From the NCBI RefSeq assembly GCF_015732285.1, contig NZ_WIQU01000042.1:1145-65144 (forward strand): a DNA stretch of 64,000 nt, in the 5' to 3' direction. Under the pieces are notes generated by a model that saw only the letters and a program-made list of their open reading frames with translations, did no database searches and was not told the origin of the DNA. Shown piece by piece: positions 55,082 through 64,000 of the stretch (its first letter is position 1; each line of letters opens with the position of its first letter). This stretch comes from Pectinatus frisingensis (GTDB taxonomy: Bacteria; Bacillota; Negativicutes; Selenomonadales; Selenomonadaceae). The translations under genes were made by a program, and so were the position numbers.

Positions 55082-56512
55082 TCATTTTATTTGTGCGGTA
55101 ACCGGTTTATTGAGTATTCCTGATAGCTTGATATTTGCAGGTTTATCCGAAGTTTTGGGTTGAACAGAGGAGGGTTCGTCTGTTTCCGACGTATGGGACT
55201 GTCCAGACAGAGCATCGTCGGTGTGCTTATTTATCGCAGAGCCTTCGGTTATGACTGTTTCCCGGCGCTGGTCAATTTGTTTATCTTTGTAGAGATTTTC
55301 TAAATCCTGGGTCATATTTACCGGGGTATTTTGGTCGACCAGCACAGGTGTTATTAAAATGATAAGCTCGCGTTTATCACGTGTTTTGGCCGAGTGTTTA
55401 AAGAATTCACCGATTATGGGAATATCTCCCAAAAGCGGGACTTTAGTAATGGTTTTGCTTTCCTCAGAGTTTAATAATCCGCCTATCGCCATAGTGCCGC
55501 CGGACTTCACGGTGACATCGGTGGAGGCTTCACGTGATGCCAGGGCAGGAATGAGAAAATTATTGTTCTTTAATTGGTGGGCATAATCAAGTGTACTGAC
55601 TTCGGCTTTTATTTTAGCGGTGATATTATTGCTATTGTCTACAATAGGGTCAATATCGAGTTTGATACCATAGTCGCGCCATTCAATACTGATATCTCCA
55701 TTATTGTTACTGGTAGGTATTGGAATTTTACCACCAATCAGGATACTGGCTTTTTCACCGCTCAAAGTTGTAATATTGGGTTTTGAAAGTATCTTGGCAA
55801 GGCCTTTTTGTTCCAAGGCCTGCAAAGTGGCATTCAGGTCGGCATAGCTGCGGTTGAAAGATTGACCGATGGAAAAACTACCGGTAGTGCCCATGGTAAC
55901 AGTGGTGCTGCCATTACTGTTGACAGTTATCGAAGAAGGGTTGGAATAGAGAAAACCGAGATCCCGTTCATTATTGGCAGAAATTTCTACGATTTGAGCT
56001 TCAATACGGACCTGGGAGGGAGCGGACATCTGTATCATGTTTACGACTTTGCTGCCGTACAGATTGGCAATTTTTTCGGCAGTGTCCCGCTCATATTGGT
56101 TCTTGACCGTGCCGCGCAGCAAAATGTTATCACCGGATTTTTGTGCATATATATTAACGTTATTGCCCAGTACATTTTTTATGGCAGTTACCAGGGCGGA
56201 ATTATTGGCTGTTACATTTACGGAAAAGTTTTGCTGCATACCGTCTGATGTTTTTATTAATAAGGTTGTCGATCCGACTTTTTTGGCGACGATGACAATT
56301 TTGTTTGAGGTTATTATTGCTATATCGGCAATTGCAGGATCGGCAATTGCTACTTTGGTTATGGTGCCTCCGGTATCAAGCGGATAATATTGGCTGATTT
56401 CAACAGTCAGTGGTGTCGGAGGTGCGTCAGCGAAAACACGGACATTAATAAAAGTAGTGAAAAGTAAACAAATTATTGCTGTTTTTTTCCAAAAAGAAAG
56501 TTGTATTTGCAT
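55082..56512 (-). CDS. rcpA: Tad outer-membrane secretin (RcpA/CpaC)
   Basis: A 476-aa secretin with a signal peptide. An N-terminal pilus-specific domain (AIADIAIITSNKIVIVAKK) and BON-like segment precede the secretin core, seen in ALEQKGLAKILSKPNITTLSG, GGLLNSEESKTITKVPLLGD and RELIILITPVLV. It forms the outer-membrane channel of the Flp pilus, direct evidence for a diderm envelope. Its ATG shares one base with the rcpC stop. Confidence 0.93.
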   Translation of the reverse strand: MQIQLSFWKKTAIICLLFTTFINVRVFADAPPTPLTVEISQYYPLDTGGTITKVAIADPAIADIAIITSNKIVIVAKKVGSTTLLIKTSDGMQQNFSVNVTANNSALVTAIKNVLGNNVNIYAQKSGDNILLRGTVKNQYERDTAEKIANLYGSKVVNMIQMSAPSQVRIEAQIVEISANNERDLGFLYSNPSSITVNSNGSTTVTMGTTGSFSIGQSFNRSYADLNATLQALEQKGLAKILSKPNITTLSGEKASILIGGKIPIPTSNNNGDISIEWRDYGIKLDIDPIVDNSNNITAKIKAEVSTLDYAHQLKNNNFLIPALASREASTDVTVKSGGTMAIGGLLNSEESKTITKVPLLGDIPIIGEFFKHSAKTRDKRELIILITPVLVDQNTPVNMTQDLENLYKDKQIDQRRETVITEGSAINKHTDDALSGQSHTSETDEPSSVQPKTSDKPANIKLSGILNKPVTAQIK

Positions 56513-57504
56513 TATTGTTGCCCCTCTTCATCTTGCTTGGTACCGCGGATGACGGTAATTGTGCTGCTGTTGGATGAGCTGCCTGATGACTGTTGTACAG
56601 CAGTTGATGCGGATGCCTGCTGCGGTATTGGCGGTGAATAAGCAGGTAAAGGCAAATTAGCCGGCGCACCGGCAATTGGCATATTATTGGCGGCAGGTTC
56701 GCTGTATTGGAAAACGGTATAGTCGATGTCAGGAACGAAATAATCACGTGGGTTGAGGGGCCGTAATTCTAAGAAAACGGTACCTTCAGATTGGGCGACG
56801 GCAAGCTTTAAGGCATCGGCCGGCTGTACAGCTAAGGTAGCGGTAGCAGGTGATTCCTTGGCTTTAGTATCGGCTGCTTTGGCGGGTGTTTTGTCATCAT
56901 TTCCATTAGTAGAATCGGCTTGTTCAAATGATTTATTGATACCCAGAAGTAAAATATTCTGCAGCAGTATCCTGCCGGTTAATTCATTTTTATTATTTTT
57001 TCCGGAAACCAAGATCACATCAACATAATCACCTGGCTTAGCAAATCCGGATATGCCGGTTACATCGGATATTTTTAACGAAATTGCCCGACAATCAGCC
57101 GGGATAGTTCCGGTGAATCCCGATGATCTTATATCTGAAAATAATTTGGGTACGGTGATCATGTCTCCAGCCATTATGGGTACTTGTGAAACTTTACCGA
57201 TGACATCATGTGTATCATTTATGAACTGCACGGGCAGAACATCTTTGGGGACCGTGATGACTTTCACCATGTCATCAGCTATTGTCGTACGGGCGGGGAT
57301 GTCTTTGACGGCAACGACAACGGAAGTCATATTGTCTGATTTTTGCTTGGCGGTATTACGGGAAGCTGTGGACAGGTAAACATACAATATTACGGTAAAC
57401 AATATGCTAATGGCCAAAGCTGCAATGATAAGCTGACGTTGTGACAGTTTTTCCATCTTTGATGTAAGACCATCAAATAATTTAAAAAATCGCAATAAAA
57501 TCAT
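56512..57504 (-). CDS. rcpC: Tad pilus assembly protein RcpC/CpaB
   Basis: A 330-aa protein with one N-terminal membrane helix (about residues 24-44) and an exported SAF-type domain (VVVAVKDIPARTTIADDMV, MAGDMITVPKL), then the RcpC/CpaB region with VTGISGFAKPGDYVDVILV. It supports the secretin. It opens the eleven-gene Tad operon. The exact start is uncertain: the ATG at 57504 has AAGGA only one base away, and an internal ATG at 57456 lacks a site. Confidence 0.9.
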   Translation of the reverse strand: MILLRFFKLFDGLTSKMEKLSQRQLIIAALAISILFTVILYVYLSTASRNTAKQKSDNMTSVVVAVKDIPARTTIADDMVKVITVPKDVLPVQFINDTHDVIGKVSQVPIMAGDMITVPKLFSDIRSSGFTGTIPADCRAISLKISDVTGISGFAKPGDYVDVILVSGKNNKNELTGRILLQNILLLGINKSFEQADSTNGNDDKTPAKAADTKAKESPATATLAVQPADALKLAVAQSEGTVFLELRPLNPRDYFVPDIDYTVFQYSEPAANNMPIAGAPANLPLPAYSPPIPQQASASTAVQQSSGSSSNSSTITVIRGTKQDEEGQQ

Positions 57505-57582
57505 TCCTTAATTGTTTTATGATAGACACTCCAGATTTCTATGTAAATGTAAATACATAATAATTATTTTTGCGTACTAAAA

Positions 57583-57636
57583 AAGGGCGCAGGGATGCAA
57601 TAAAAATATATTAAAAAAATACATTATTGCATCCCT
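57583..57636 (-). terminator. Terminator in the Tad operon leader
   Basis: Perfect 13-bp stem AGGGATGCAATAA (57591-57603) with TTATTGCATCCCT (57624-57636); on the - strand it is followed by GCGCCC and six T. It lies downstream of the Tad promoter at 57755 and upstream of rcpC, so it could attenuate that transcript besides ending the glycan operon. Confidence 0.7.
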
Positions 57637-57754
57637 ACCACCCACCATAATTTATTAAGTTTTAAAATATCGGATAATCGACCATTTAATATAATGACCT
57701 GTTTAATTAAATAAAAATAATATCTTATTTATATTTAAAACATTATTTATTTTA

Positions 57755-57783
57755 AATATAACATATCTTTTAATGATAGGCAA
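57755..57783 (-). promoter_or_regulatory. Tad operon promoter
   Basis: Reading leftward: TTGCCT (57783-57778), 17 bp, TATATT (57760-57755). The sequence from -35 to beyond -10 is nearly the same as at 61738-61766, including ATATGTTATATTT. The leader to rcpC is about 245 nt. The rest of this 349-bp gap is AT-rich. Confidence 0.6.
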
Positions 57784-57853
57784 TATTTTTACAGAAAAAA
57801 AACAATTTTATAAAAAAGCAATTTTTGTTTGATTTTGTGTATTTTATGAATGC

Positions 57854-59431
57854 CTAACTTTGGTCCTCTTGATAACACTGGTCGGCATTTATTGACCAAA
57901 TATTGGTCTTGTCAGAAATATTATGGGTAATATTTTTAACGGCAGCCATGGCGGTTAACATTGAATGGTCCATATTGTTATAGCGATGCATACCGTTTCT
58001 GCCTATTAAATACAGGTTATTGAATTTGTCGATAAATTCACGGATTATCGGTAATTTATCATAAGTTCCAAAATATGCCGGATAAGCTTTGGGAACTTTG
58101 ACCACGATGCTGTCTAATATGTCATCGCTATTTACTATGGCAATTTTTTCTAAATCCTTGATGGCAAAAGTGGTGAAATCCGGTTTTGTTTTTGACCATA
58201 GTTCATCACCTTCAGTGCAGAAGTATTCCAACCCCAGCCAAACATTGTTATCATCATTCACCAGATAGGGACTCCAATTGTTAAATATTTGCAACCGACC
58301 GAGTTTTACTGATTTTTCCTGGATATAAATCCAATTGTCAGGAATAAGACCGTGTCGGGTTTTAAGTTTGGTTTTATTTTTTAGTTTTATTTTTTTGCAC
58401 AGTAAACCTACTGTTATAAAGTCGCGGTATATAAGACCGGCAGCAACAGCGGTGACTATCGGGGGAACAGCCGGCGGCATTGCTTTGATAAGATCACGGA
58501 TGGGCATGGATGACAAGAAAAAATCAGCTGAATAAAAAGTAGTTTTATGTTCAATAGTATTTTTTATCCAGACGCCATTAATTTTATTAGAATTCAAGGA
58601 TAATTTTTTTACTGGGCAGCGCAGTTTTATTATACCGCCGTGCTGGGTAATTTTTGCAGCGACTTCTTCCCACAGCTGGCCGGGACCGTATTTAGGATAC
58701 ATGAATTGTTCGATGAGAGAGGTTTCAATATTTTTTTGTGTCAGGGAATAGTTGTTGACGAAAAGATTCTGCAGGGCATGTTTAATGAGTTTCCAAATGG
58801 ATAGTCCCTTTACACGCTGTGCCCCCCAGTCCGGGCGTATTTTACAGCAGGGTAGACCCCAGACTTTTTCTGTGTAGTCTTTGAAAAAAGTATTGTATAA
58901 TTCCCGACCAAAGTGATTGATAAAAAAATCTTCCAGGGTTTTTACCGATTTAATGGGGAACAGCGAAATATATAAATAACTTAAAATGATTTTTATGGTA
59001 CGTGATAGTCCCAGATTGGCAAAGGTACGCCATTTAATACTCAACGGATAATCAAAGAATTTTTTTAAAAAGAAGATGCGGGATAGGCGAGAGCGCACAA
59101 GCATGACATTATCGGTTTGTTCTGGGTCAACAGGAAAGTTTTGATTATCAGGCAATTCGGCAGATTGTCCGGTAAAATTATAACCACGGTTTTTTTTTGT
59201 CTGCAGCGGTAGTATGTCTGTCCACCATTTATTAATTATTTCGGATTTGGAAAAAAAGCGGTGTCCGCCGATATCCATGCGGTTGCCTTTGTAATTTATT
59301 GTTCGGGAAAGTCCACCGACACTGTCGGAAGATTCGAATATTATGGGAGTGATGTCGGTATTTTTCAATAATTCATAAGCTGCAGTTAATCCGGCCGGAC
59401 CGGCACCAATAATGATAGCAGTTTTTTTCAT
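57854..59431 (-). CDS. FAD-dependent oxidoreductase, UDP-galactopyranose-mutase-like
   Basis: A 525-aa flavoprotein. The N-terminal FAD-binding motif is [17 protein letters not shown], then [11 protein letters not shown] and [12 protein letters not shown], and a late [17 protein letters not shown] that closes the FAD site. It belongs to the amine-oxidase/protoporphyrinogen-oxidase superfamily, in the group next to UDP-galactopyranose mutase found in polysaccharide loci. ATG 59431 follows GGAGA and comes one base after the GtrA stop. With its neighbours it probably modifies a surface glycan sugar. Confidence 0.82.
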   Translation of the reverse strand: MKKTAIIIGAGPAGLTAAYELLKNTDITPIIFESSDSVGGLSRTINYKGNRMDIGGHRFFSKSEIINKWWTDILPLQTKKNRGYNFTGQSAELPDNQNFPVDPEQTDNVMLVRSRLSRIFFLKKFFDYPLSIKWRTFANLGLSRTIKIILSYLYISLFPIKSVKTLEDFFINHFGRELYNTFFKDYTEKVWGLPCCKIRPDWGAQRVKGLSIWKLIKHALQNLFVNNYSLTQKNIETSLIEQFMYPKYGPGQLWEEVAAKITQHGGIIKLRCPVKKLSLNSNKINGVWIKNTIEHKTTFYSADFFLSSMPIRDLIKAMPPAVPPIVTAVAAGLIYRDFITVGLLCKKIKLKNKTKLKTRHGLIPDNWIYIQEKSVKLGRLQIFNNWSPYLVNDDNNVWLGLEYFCTEGDELWSKTKPDFTTFAIKDLEKIAIVNSDDILDSIVVKVPKAYPAYFGTYDKLPIIREFIDKFNNLYLIGRNGMHRYNNMDHSMLTAMAAVKNITHNISDKTNIWSINADQCYQEDQS

Positions 59432-59432
59432 C

Positions 59433-59864
59433 CTAATTGTCTCCATTTTTTTTTCGGAATAATAATAGTTTTCTGCTGCCAAAGTTCCAAAAAAATACTA
59501 TTATGGCTGTGTAAATTTTAGAAATAAGATAATAATTATTACAGACAGCAGTGAAAAACCAAATGAAAAGTTCATTAAATCCCAGTCCGACTATTCCAAT
59601 TAAAGTAAAAATAGAAAATTCGGCAGGGCGGTTGTTTAAAATATGATCGGTGAAAATAAAGTGCACACTAAGCATATAGTTTAAAATCAAACCGGCTATA
59701 AAAGCAAAAACGGCAGAAATCCAATAGTAAAAATTGAAAAAGGCAGTAAGAATATAAAGCAGGGAAAAATCCAGTAAAAAGGAAATACCACCGGCTAAGA
59801 TGTAATAAATTAATTCATGGATGACAGAAGATTTTTTTGCCAAACCGGCAGTCGATACCGCCAT
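59433..59864 (-). CDS. GtrA-family membrane protein
   Basis: A 143-aa protein with four membrane helices and the GtrA features [19 protein letters not shown] and [17 protein letters not shown]. GtrA proteins are thought to flip polyprenyl-linked sugars for glycosyltransferases. The start at 59864 ([13 protein letters not shown]) is my preference over 59900, which would overlap the upstream gene. Middle gene of the three-gene glycan operon. Confidence 0.85.
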   Translation of the reverse strand: MAVSTAGLAKKSSVIHELIYYILAGGISFLLDFSLLYILTAFFNFYYWISAVFAFIAGLILNYMLSVHFIFTDHILNNRPAEFSIFTLIGIVGLGFNELFIWFFTAVCNNYYLISKIYTAIIVFFWNFGSRKLLLFRKKNGDN

Positions 59865-59896
59865 AAGTTTCACCACCAAATAAAATGTAATGAGTA

Positions 59897-61597
59897 TCAA
59901 GGTGTGACTGATTTATAGAGACGGTAGTTTTTGTCAGAATAAATCAGTTTACAGGCAGGGTCATTGTATAGGTCAGTGTACAATGCGTCATCGTGATAAG
60001 TTAGAAAATGCGTGAAGTGATAGTGATTGATAAAATCTTTATAATATATATGGGAAGTTTCGAGTTGGAAATATTCGTGCAGGATATCCGTTTGCCAGTT
60101 GTTGCGCGGCAGGAAAACATCGGCACGGGTATCCAGATAGCAGCGTATACCTTTGTACTCAGCATAATTGCCAGTGTTATAGTTGGTCCAAAGTCTGATA
60201 TCATCAGTAGATGCATCCTGCAGCAAACAGTTTACAGCAGGTTCGGTTTCAGAGACAAAATCCGGATTTTGGTAATGATCATTTTCATGGATGATAAATA
60301 TCGTGAAAACAAGTAATAAGATAAAATAAGCGATTTGTCTGGTAATCAGTTCAAAGGAAAGCTGTCGATGAGACTTTTTTAGGAAACGGAAAAATTCAAT
60401 GGAAAAAAGTAAGCCGGCAGTAAGCAGTATAATATCGGCTGCCATGGGTAAAGCAAACAGCTTTGACAGCAATATAGTCCATTGTTTATAGAAAATAAAA
60501 GACATGGTGAACAGCAGTAAGGTAATCAGTCCGCAGCGCAGTCGATAAGATGCTTTATAAGCAGGAGTAATATAAGGTGTATCAAAAGTTAACAGTTTGT
60601 AATTTTTGAAAACATACGCAAGTGGAAAAACACCCAGTAAAAATAACAGAAATACACTGCGATTTGCCGATAAGGCCATGCAGGCGGTTCCGCCTGTCAG
60701 CAGAATATAGCGCAGTGGTGGTATTTTTCGTGCATAAACTATTGTGATATATAACAACATTAGGAAGAGAAGTTTACCCAATAAACTGGTGATAACAACG
60801 GGATGCATTTCGCTTACCAATAAGTTGATTTCAGAGTAACCGTAGGAACGTGACAGGTAACTCATACTTTCCCAGCCATATGGATTGCAAAAACCGACTG
60901 CAAAAGAAACACATAGGCAGATCAGCAGCGGACTGAGCGGGAAGTGCCCGGCAGAATGGGGGAAATGCTGTTTTAATCTGCGTAATTTTCCTAATAAAGC
61001 ATCGGCAATAAATGGCAGCATCAATACAAAAAGCATTGGCCATAAGGCTGCATGCAGATTAATTAACAGTACAGAGAGAAAAGGCAATATCAATAGGTAC
61101 TTTTTTTGCTGGGTGAGGCTATATTTTTCTAAGAAAAATATTTCAATTAACAATAGTAAACCAGAAAAAATCTGCGGCCGGGTACGGATGAATAAAGGAA
61201 TAAATATGACTCCTATAACAGTGGTGATAATAGTGGCAATCTGCCAGTTCCTGCTGCTTACAAGCATACACAGGCGAAACAATATGTAAGTTATGAATAT
61301 ATCGACTATATGTAACAGAATTATTAAACCGTAAGGACCAAATGAAGCATAAACTTTCCAGAAAATAACGGCACTAAGCCATTGCTGCATAACAAAATGA
61401 AAATCCTGGTGGATAGTAAACGGCTCCATGTGTGGAATACCGTGTATTAATATATAACGGCCGCTGTTGAGAAGAAACCAGATATCATTATCCAGAGTGT
61501 AAGGAATAAATAACAGTCCGATAAATATGGAAGAGCAAAAAAGTAATTTTTTAAATTCTTTTTTTTCAGTCAGACACTTTTTCAGCAAAGAGTTCAT
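59897..61597 (-). CDS. Polytopic membrane protein, GT-C-like
   Basis: A 566-aa protein with about twelve helices and a soluble C-terminal part. An early acidic loop, IPYTLDNDIWFLLNSGRYI, and a second, INLHAALWPML, resemble the loops of GT-C glycosyltransferases, which use polyprenyl-phosphate sugars. No closer family recognised. It opens the operon with GtrA and the mutase-like flavoprotein, so a role in building or modifying a cell-surface glycan is likely. The ATG follows AAGGAATG. Confidence 0.65.
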   Translation of the reverse strand: MNSLLKKCLTEKKEFKKLLFCSSIFIGLLFIPYTLDNDIWFLLNSGRYILIHGIPHMEPFTIHQDFHFVMQQWLSAVIFWKVYASFGPYGLIILLHIVDIFITYILFRLCMLVSSRNWQIATIITTVIGVIFIPLFIRTRPQIFSGLLLLIEIFFLEKYSLTQQKKYLLILPFLSVLLINLHAALWPMLFVLMLPFIADALLGKLRRLKQHFPHSAGHFPLSPLLICLCVSFAVGFCNPYGWESMSYLSRSYGYSEINLLVSEMHPVVITSLLGKLLFLMLLYITIVYARKIPPLRYILLTGGTACMALSANRSVFLLFLLGVFPLAYVFKNYKLLTFDTPYITPAYKASYRLRCGLITLLLFTMSFIFYKQWTILLSKLFALPMAADIILLTAGLLFSIEFFRFLKKSHRQLSFELITRQIAYFILLLVFTIFIIHENDHYQNPDFVSETEPAVNCLLQDASTDDIRLWTNYNTGNYAEYKGIRCYLDTRADVFLPRNNWQTDILHEYFQLETSHIYYKDFINHYHFTHFLTYHDDALYTDLYNDPACKLIYSDKNYRLYKSVTP

Positions 61598-61737
61598 TCC
61601 TTATATAAAGAATAACGATAAATATTATCATTTGATAGATAAAAAAGCATAAAAGGTAATTAATTGAAGCCTTTTCGGTTAATATTTATGCCTAAATAAA
61701 ATATAATTTAATAAAATAAATGACATTACTTATTTAA

Positions 61738-61766
61738 AATATAACATATTTTTTATTTAAGGGCAA
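61738..61766 (-). promoter_or_regulatory. Glycan operon promoter
   Basis: Reading leftward: TTGCCC (61766-61761), 17 bp, TATATT (61743-61738). An inverted repeat GGGCAA...TTGCCC (61761-61776) overlaps the -35 box and could be an operator. It is very similar to the Tad promoter at 57755. The leader to the first gene is about 135 nt of AT-rich DNA. Confidence 0.6.
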
Positions 61767-61784
61767 TATTTTGCCCTTGATAAA

Positions 61785-61909
61785 ATAAAAAAGGCTACCG
61801 CATGCAAACATTTTTATTCATAATATGCAATATTCTTATCCACTTATCGTATAGCAGCAGTGGTGTAGATTGCACATTATGAGGTCAATGTTGTTTATGC
61901 GGCAGCCTC
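61785..61909 (-). repeat. Structured 3'-UTR repeat element, copy C
   Basis: On the - strand, outer stem GGCTGCCGCAT (61907-61897) pairs with ATGCGGTAGCC (61803-61793), then a T-run. Interior, in order: ACATTGACCTCATAATGTGC, TGCAAT pairing with ATTGCA, CCACT pairing with AGTGG, and GAATATTGCATATTATG. It begins 16 bp after the DUF362 gene ends and should terminate it. Same build as copies A and B. Confidence 0.75.
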
Positions 61910-61922
61910 GTTAATATTGTAA

Positions 61923-63050
61923 TTAAATTTTTATCAATTCATATTGGCGTGTTCCCATGCCAAGTTTGGCACAATGGTCAAGGCAGGACTGCCATTCCGT
62001 GTCGGGATGGTTATTATGGAAATGGTCATGTTTTTGTGCCTCATTAGGATCTTTTGTGACATTTTCACCTAATATGGAATTAGTGATGACCGGAGCTTGA
62101 TTAACAAGATCGGCACAGGCCTGATCGATAGCGACCGGGTCGAAAGAAGCCAGCATGCCAATATTGGGCACGATAGCGGCATCATTTTCGGCATGGCAGT
62201 CACAGTTTGGTGATACATCAACAATGAGACTGACATGGAATTGCGGGCGGTCATGTAAAATAGCGCAGGCATATTCAGCCATTTTCAGATTAACCATTTT
62301 GCCGGCATTCCAATTGGTGGGAATGATGGCATTGGTCGGACATACACCGATACAACGGCCGCAGCCAACACATTTGTCTTCATCAATATGACATTTTTTA
62401 TTTTCGATCAACGGAGCAGCATAAGCACATGTTTTTCTGCACATACCACAGCCAATACATTTATCTTCTTCTACCTTAGGTTTGCCATCGCAGTGCATTT
62501 CCATTTTACCGGCACGCGAGCCGCCACCCATGCCAATGTTTTTTATGGCACCACCGAAACCAGTCATTTCATGGCCTTTGAAATGGGTAAGTGTGATTAT
62601 GACATCGGCATCCATCAAGGCATGGCCGATTTTGGCTTCTTTTACATATTCACCGTCAGGTACAGGTACGTGGGTTTCATCAGTACCTTTAAGACCATCG
62701 GCAATAATATTCTGGCAGCCGGTTGACAGGGGACTGAACCCATTGATATTTGCGGTATCAAGGTGTTCAAGAGCATCTTTCCTTGTACCAACATAAAGTG
62801 TATTGCAGTCGGTAAGAAATGGTTTGCCACCACATTTTTTTACAGCATCGGCAACTACTTTAGCGTAATTGGGGCGAAGAAATGATAAATTACCAAGCTC
62901 ACCAAAATGAATTTTTATAGCGGCAAATTTATTTTGGAAATCAATGTTCTGGATACCTGCTTTAGTCAGCAGTTTATCCAGTTTTTGTAATAAATTGGGT
63001 TTACCCGGATAAACACGCATGTCGGTGAAATAAACTTTTGATTTTTCCAT
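61923..63050 (-). CDS. DUF362 protein with two [4Fe-4S] clusters
   Basis: A 375-aa DUF362-family protein. Residues 1-185 form the DUF362 domain (AAIKIHFGELGNLSFLRP, THFKGHEMTGFGGAIKNIGMG); two ferredoxin motifs follow, CIGCGMCRKTC (about 195-206) and CVGCGRCIGVCP (about 227-238). The family is soluble and probably electron-transferring; its reaction is not established. It is co-directional with the heme-type radical-SAM gene 124 bp upstream and ends in repeat copy C. Confidence 0.88.
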   Translation of the reverse strand: MEKSKVYFTDMRVYPGKPNLLQKLDKLLTKAGIQNIDFQNKFAAIKIHFGELGNLSFLRPNYAKVVADAVKKCGGKPFLTDCNTLYVGTRKDALEHLDTANINGFSPLSTGCQNIIADGLKGTDETHVPVPDGEYVKEAKIGHALMDADVIITLTHFKGHEMTGFGGAIKNIGMGGGSRAGKMEMHCDGKPKVEEDKCIGCGMCRKTCAYAAPLIENKKCHIDEDKCVGCGRCIGVCPTNAIIPTNWNAGKMVNLKMAEYACAILHDRPQFHVSLIVDVSPNCDCHAENDAAIVPNIGMLASFDPVAIDQACADLVNQAPVITNSILGENVTKDPNEAQKHDHFHNNHPDTEWQSCLDHCAKLGMGTRQYELIKI

Positions 63051-63174
63051 AAAATACTCCTTTTAAACGCCAATAATCATGTTAGTAATATATATTTATT
63101 ACTTTTTCTCTATGTTTTATATTATAACAATAAAATAATTATGTTTACAAGTGAGATTTCAGATATTGACAATA

Positions 63175-63999
63175 TTAATATTGTCCTTCGCGGCCGTGGT
63201 ATAGGCACCATGGTTCTTCGGCCATATAATCGCCATCGTGGTAGTAAGCGGCTCTTGCCCGACAACCACCGCAGGATTTTTTATATTCACATTTGCCGCA
63301 GCCGCCTTTGAAATTAAATGTTCGGAGTTTATTCAAGACGGGACTGTTTTTCCATATTTCATCAAAAGGGGTTTTTCGTACATCGCCTAATTCCATATTC
63401 AAATAAGCACAAGGTTGGACTTTACCACGCGGACTTATTATACAGTAAGAGTTTCCTGCCAGACAGCCACGGCGGAAGCGTGTTTTTACGCCCATTTGGG
63501 CAGCAATACGGACAAATTGCGGAGCACAGGTCGGCTTAAGTTCAATGTCCACTTCCTGCTGCTTTTTCATGATACGTGTCAGTACATCTTCATAAGAACG
63601 GGCCCTTAATGATTCGACTTCAATTGTTTTGGCGCGTCCCGTCGGTACGAGAAAGAAGAAGTGGTGTGCCACAGCTCCTTCCGCCACAGCAAAATCGGTT
63701 ATAGCTTCGATTTCATGTTGGTTCCAATCCATGACGGTAGTATGGATTTGAAAGGGCAGACCAACTTTGCGGCAGTTGCGCATGCCGCGGACGGCACCGT
63801 CCCAGCCGCCGGGGAATCTGCGGAATTTATCATGTTTTTCTTTATTCATAGAATCGAGTGAGATACCCATTCCCATGGCGCCGGCATTTTTTAATTTTTG
63901 AGCTAGTTGTTCAGTTAGAAGTGTTCCGTTAGTACCAAAGACTGAGCGTAAGCCGACATGGGTGGCATGAGCTACAAGCTCGACAATATCGGGGCGCAA
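63175..63999 (-). CDS. Radical SAM/SPASM heme-synthesis enzyme (AhbC/AhbD/NirJ-like), partial
   Basis: The C-terminal 274 residues of a radical-SAM protein; the start, including the CxxxCxxC motif, lies beyond the right edge. Visible features are FGTNGTLL, ISLDSMNKEKHDKFR, FFFLVPTGRAK and a SPASM cysteine set: RRGCLAGNSYC, VQPCAYLN and GGCGKCEYKKSCGGC. The FFFLVPTGRAK stretch and the whole layout resemble NirJ and the AhbC/AhbD enzymes of the siroheme-based heme pathway used by many anaerobes. Which of these it is cannot be settled here. Confidence 0.7.
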   Translation of the reverse strand: MRPDIVELVAHATHVGLRSVFGTNGTLLTEQLAQKLKNAGAMGMGISLDSMNKEKHDKFRRFPGGWDGAVRGMRNCRKVGLPFQIHTTVMDWNQHEIEAITDFAVAEGAVAHHFFFLVPTGRAKTIEVESLRARSYEDVLTRIMKKQQEVDIELKPTCAPQFVRIAAQMGVKTRFRRGCLAGNSYCIISPRGKVQPCAYLNMELGDVRKTPFDEIWKNSPVLNKLRTFNFKGGCGKCEYKKSCGGCRARAAYYHDGDYMAEEPWCLYHGREGQY

Positions 64000-64000
64000 T

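Overview
The window looks like chromosome from a low-GC, strictly anaerobic, diderm Firmicute, most likely a Negativicute (Selenomonas/Propionispira/Pectinatus-like). The reasons are AT-rich DNA with strong AGGAGG ribosome sites, Clostridium-type nif genes (NifI1/NifI2, a NifN-NifB fusion, split NifV) and outer-membrane machinery (a Tad/Flp pilus secretin and an RND tripartite efflux pair). The genus assignment is inference.

Left part (1-9.2 kb): the trailer end of a type I-F CRISPR array (10 spacers; leader and cas genes would lie to the left, outside the window). Next is a GntR/FCD regulator divergent from a ketodeoxygluconate operon: a PfkB kinase, a KDPG aldolase fused to a VOC-like domain, and a 2-hydroxyacid dehydrogenase. 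Then come an AlkD-type glycosylase, a secreted purple-acid-phosphatase-like enzyme, a YibE/F membrane protein and tRNA-Val(GAC).

Middle-left (9.4-24.8 kb): a four-gene operon encodes a CobN-type tetrapyrrole metal-chelatase large subunit, a SPASM radical-SAM protein, a ChlI-like AAA+ ATPase and a fused ChlI-ChlD (AAA+ plus VWA) protein. No other cobalamin or chlorophyll genes accompany it, so its substrate is open. It is followed by an EamA permease, a frameshifted ABC-F gene, a PTS IIA protein, an Rpe-like epimerase and an ECF transporter whose S-component is fused to an ATPase.

Centre (24.8-38.4 kb): a molybdenum-type nitrogenase region, nifH-nifI1-nifI2-nifD-nifK and, from a second promoter, nifE-nifN/B-nifVomega-nifValpha-lrp. 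An AnfO-like gene and a repeat protein of unknown function are transcribed divergently. Both nif transcripts appear to start upstream of an intrinsic terminator, so each leader looks like an attenuator. The nifH leader resembles an ANTAR-type antitermination site.

Right part (38.4-64 kb): a FIST sensor protein and histidine kinase opposite a response regulator (a possible heme/NO circuit); an RND efflux pump; a complete-looking Tad/Flp pilus locus; a cell-surface glycan operon (GT-C-like membrane protein, GtrA, UDP-galactopyranose-mutase-like flavoprotein); a DUF362 ferredoxin-like protein; and the C-terminal part of an AhbC/AhbD/NirJ-type heme-synthesis radical-SAM enzyme cut by the window edge.

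The most unusual signals are: a roughly 120-140 nt structured element found three times, always in a 3' UTR and ending in a T-run; the CobN/radical-SAM chelatase operon of unknown substrate; the nif leader attenuators; and a nearly identical promoter shared by the Tad and glycan operons.
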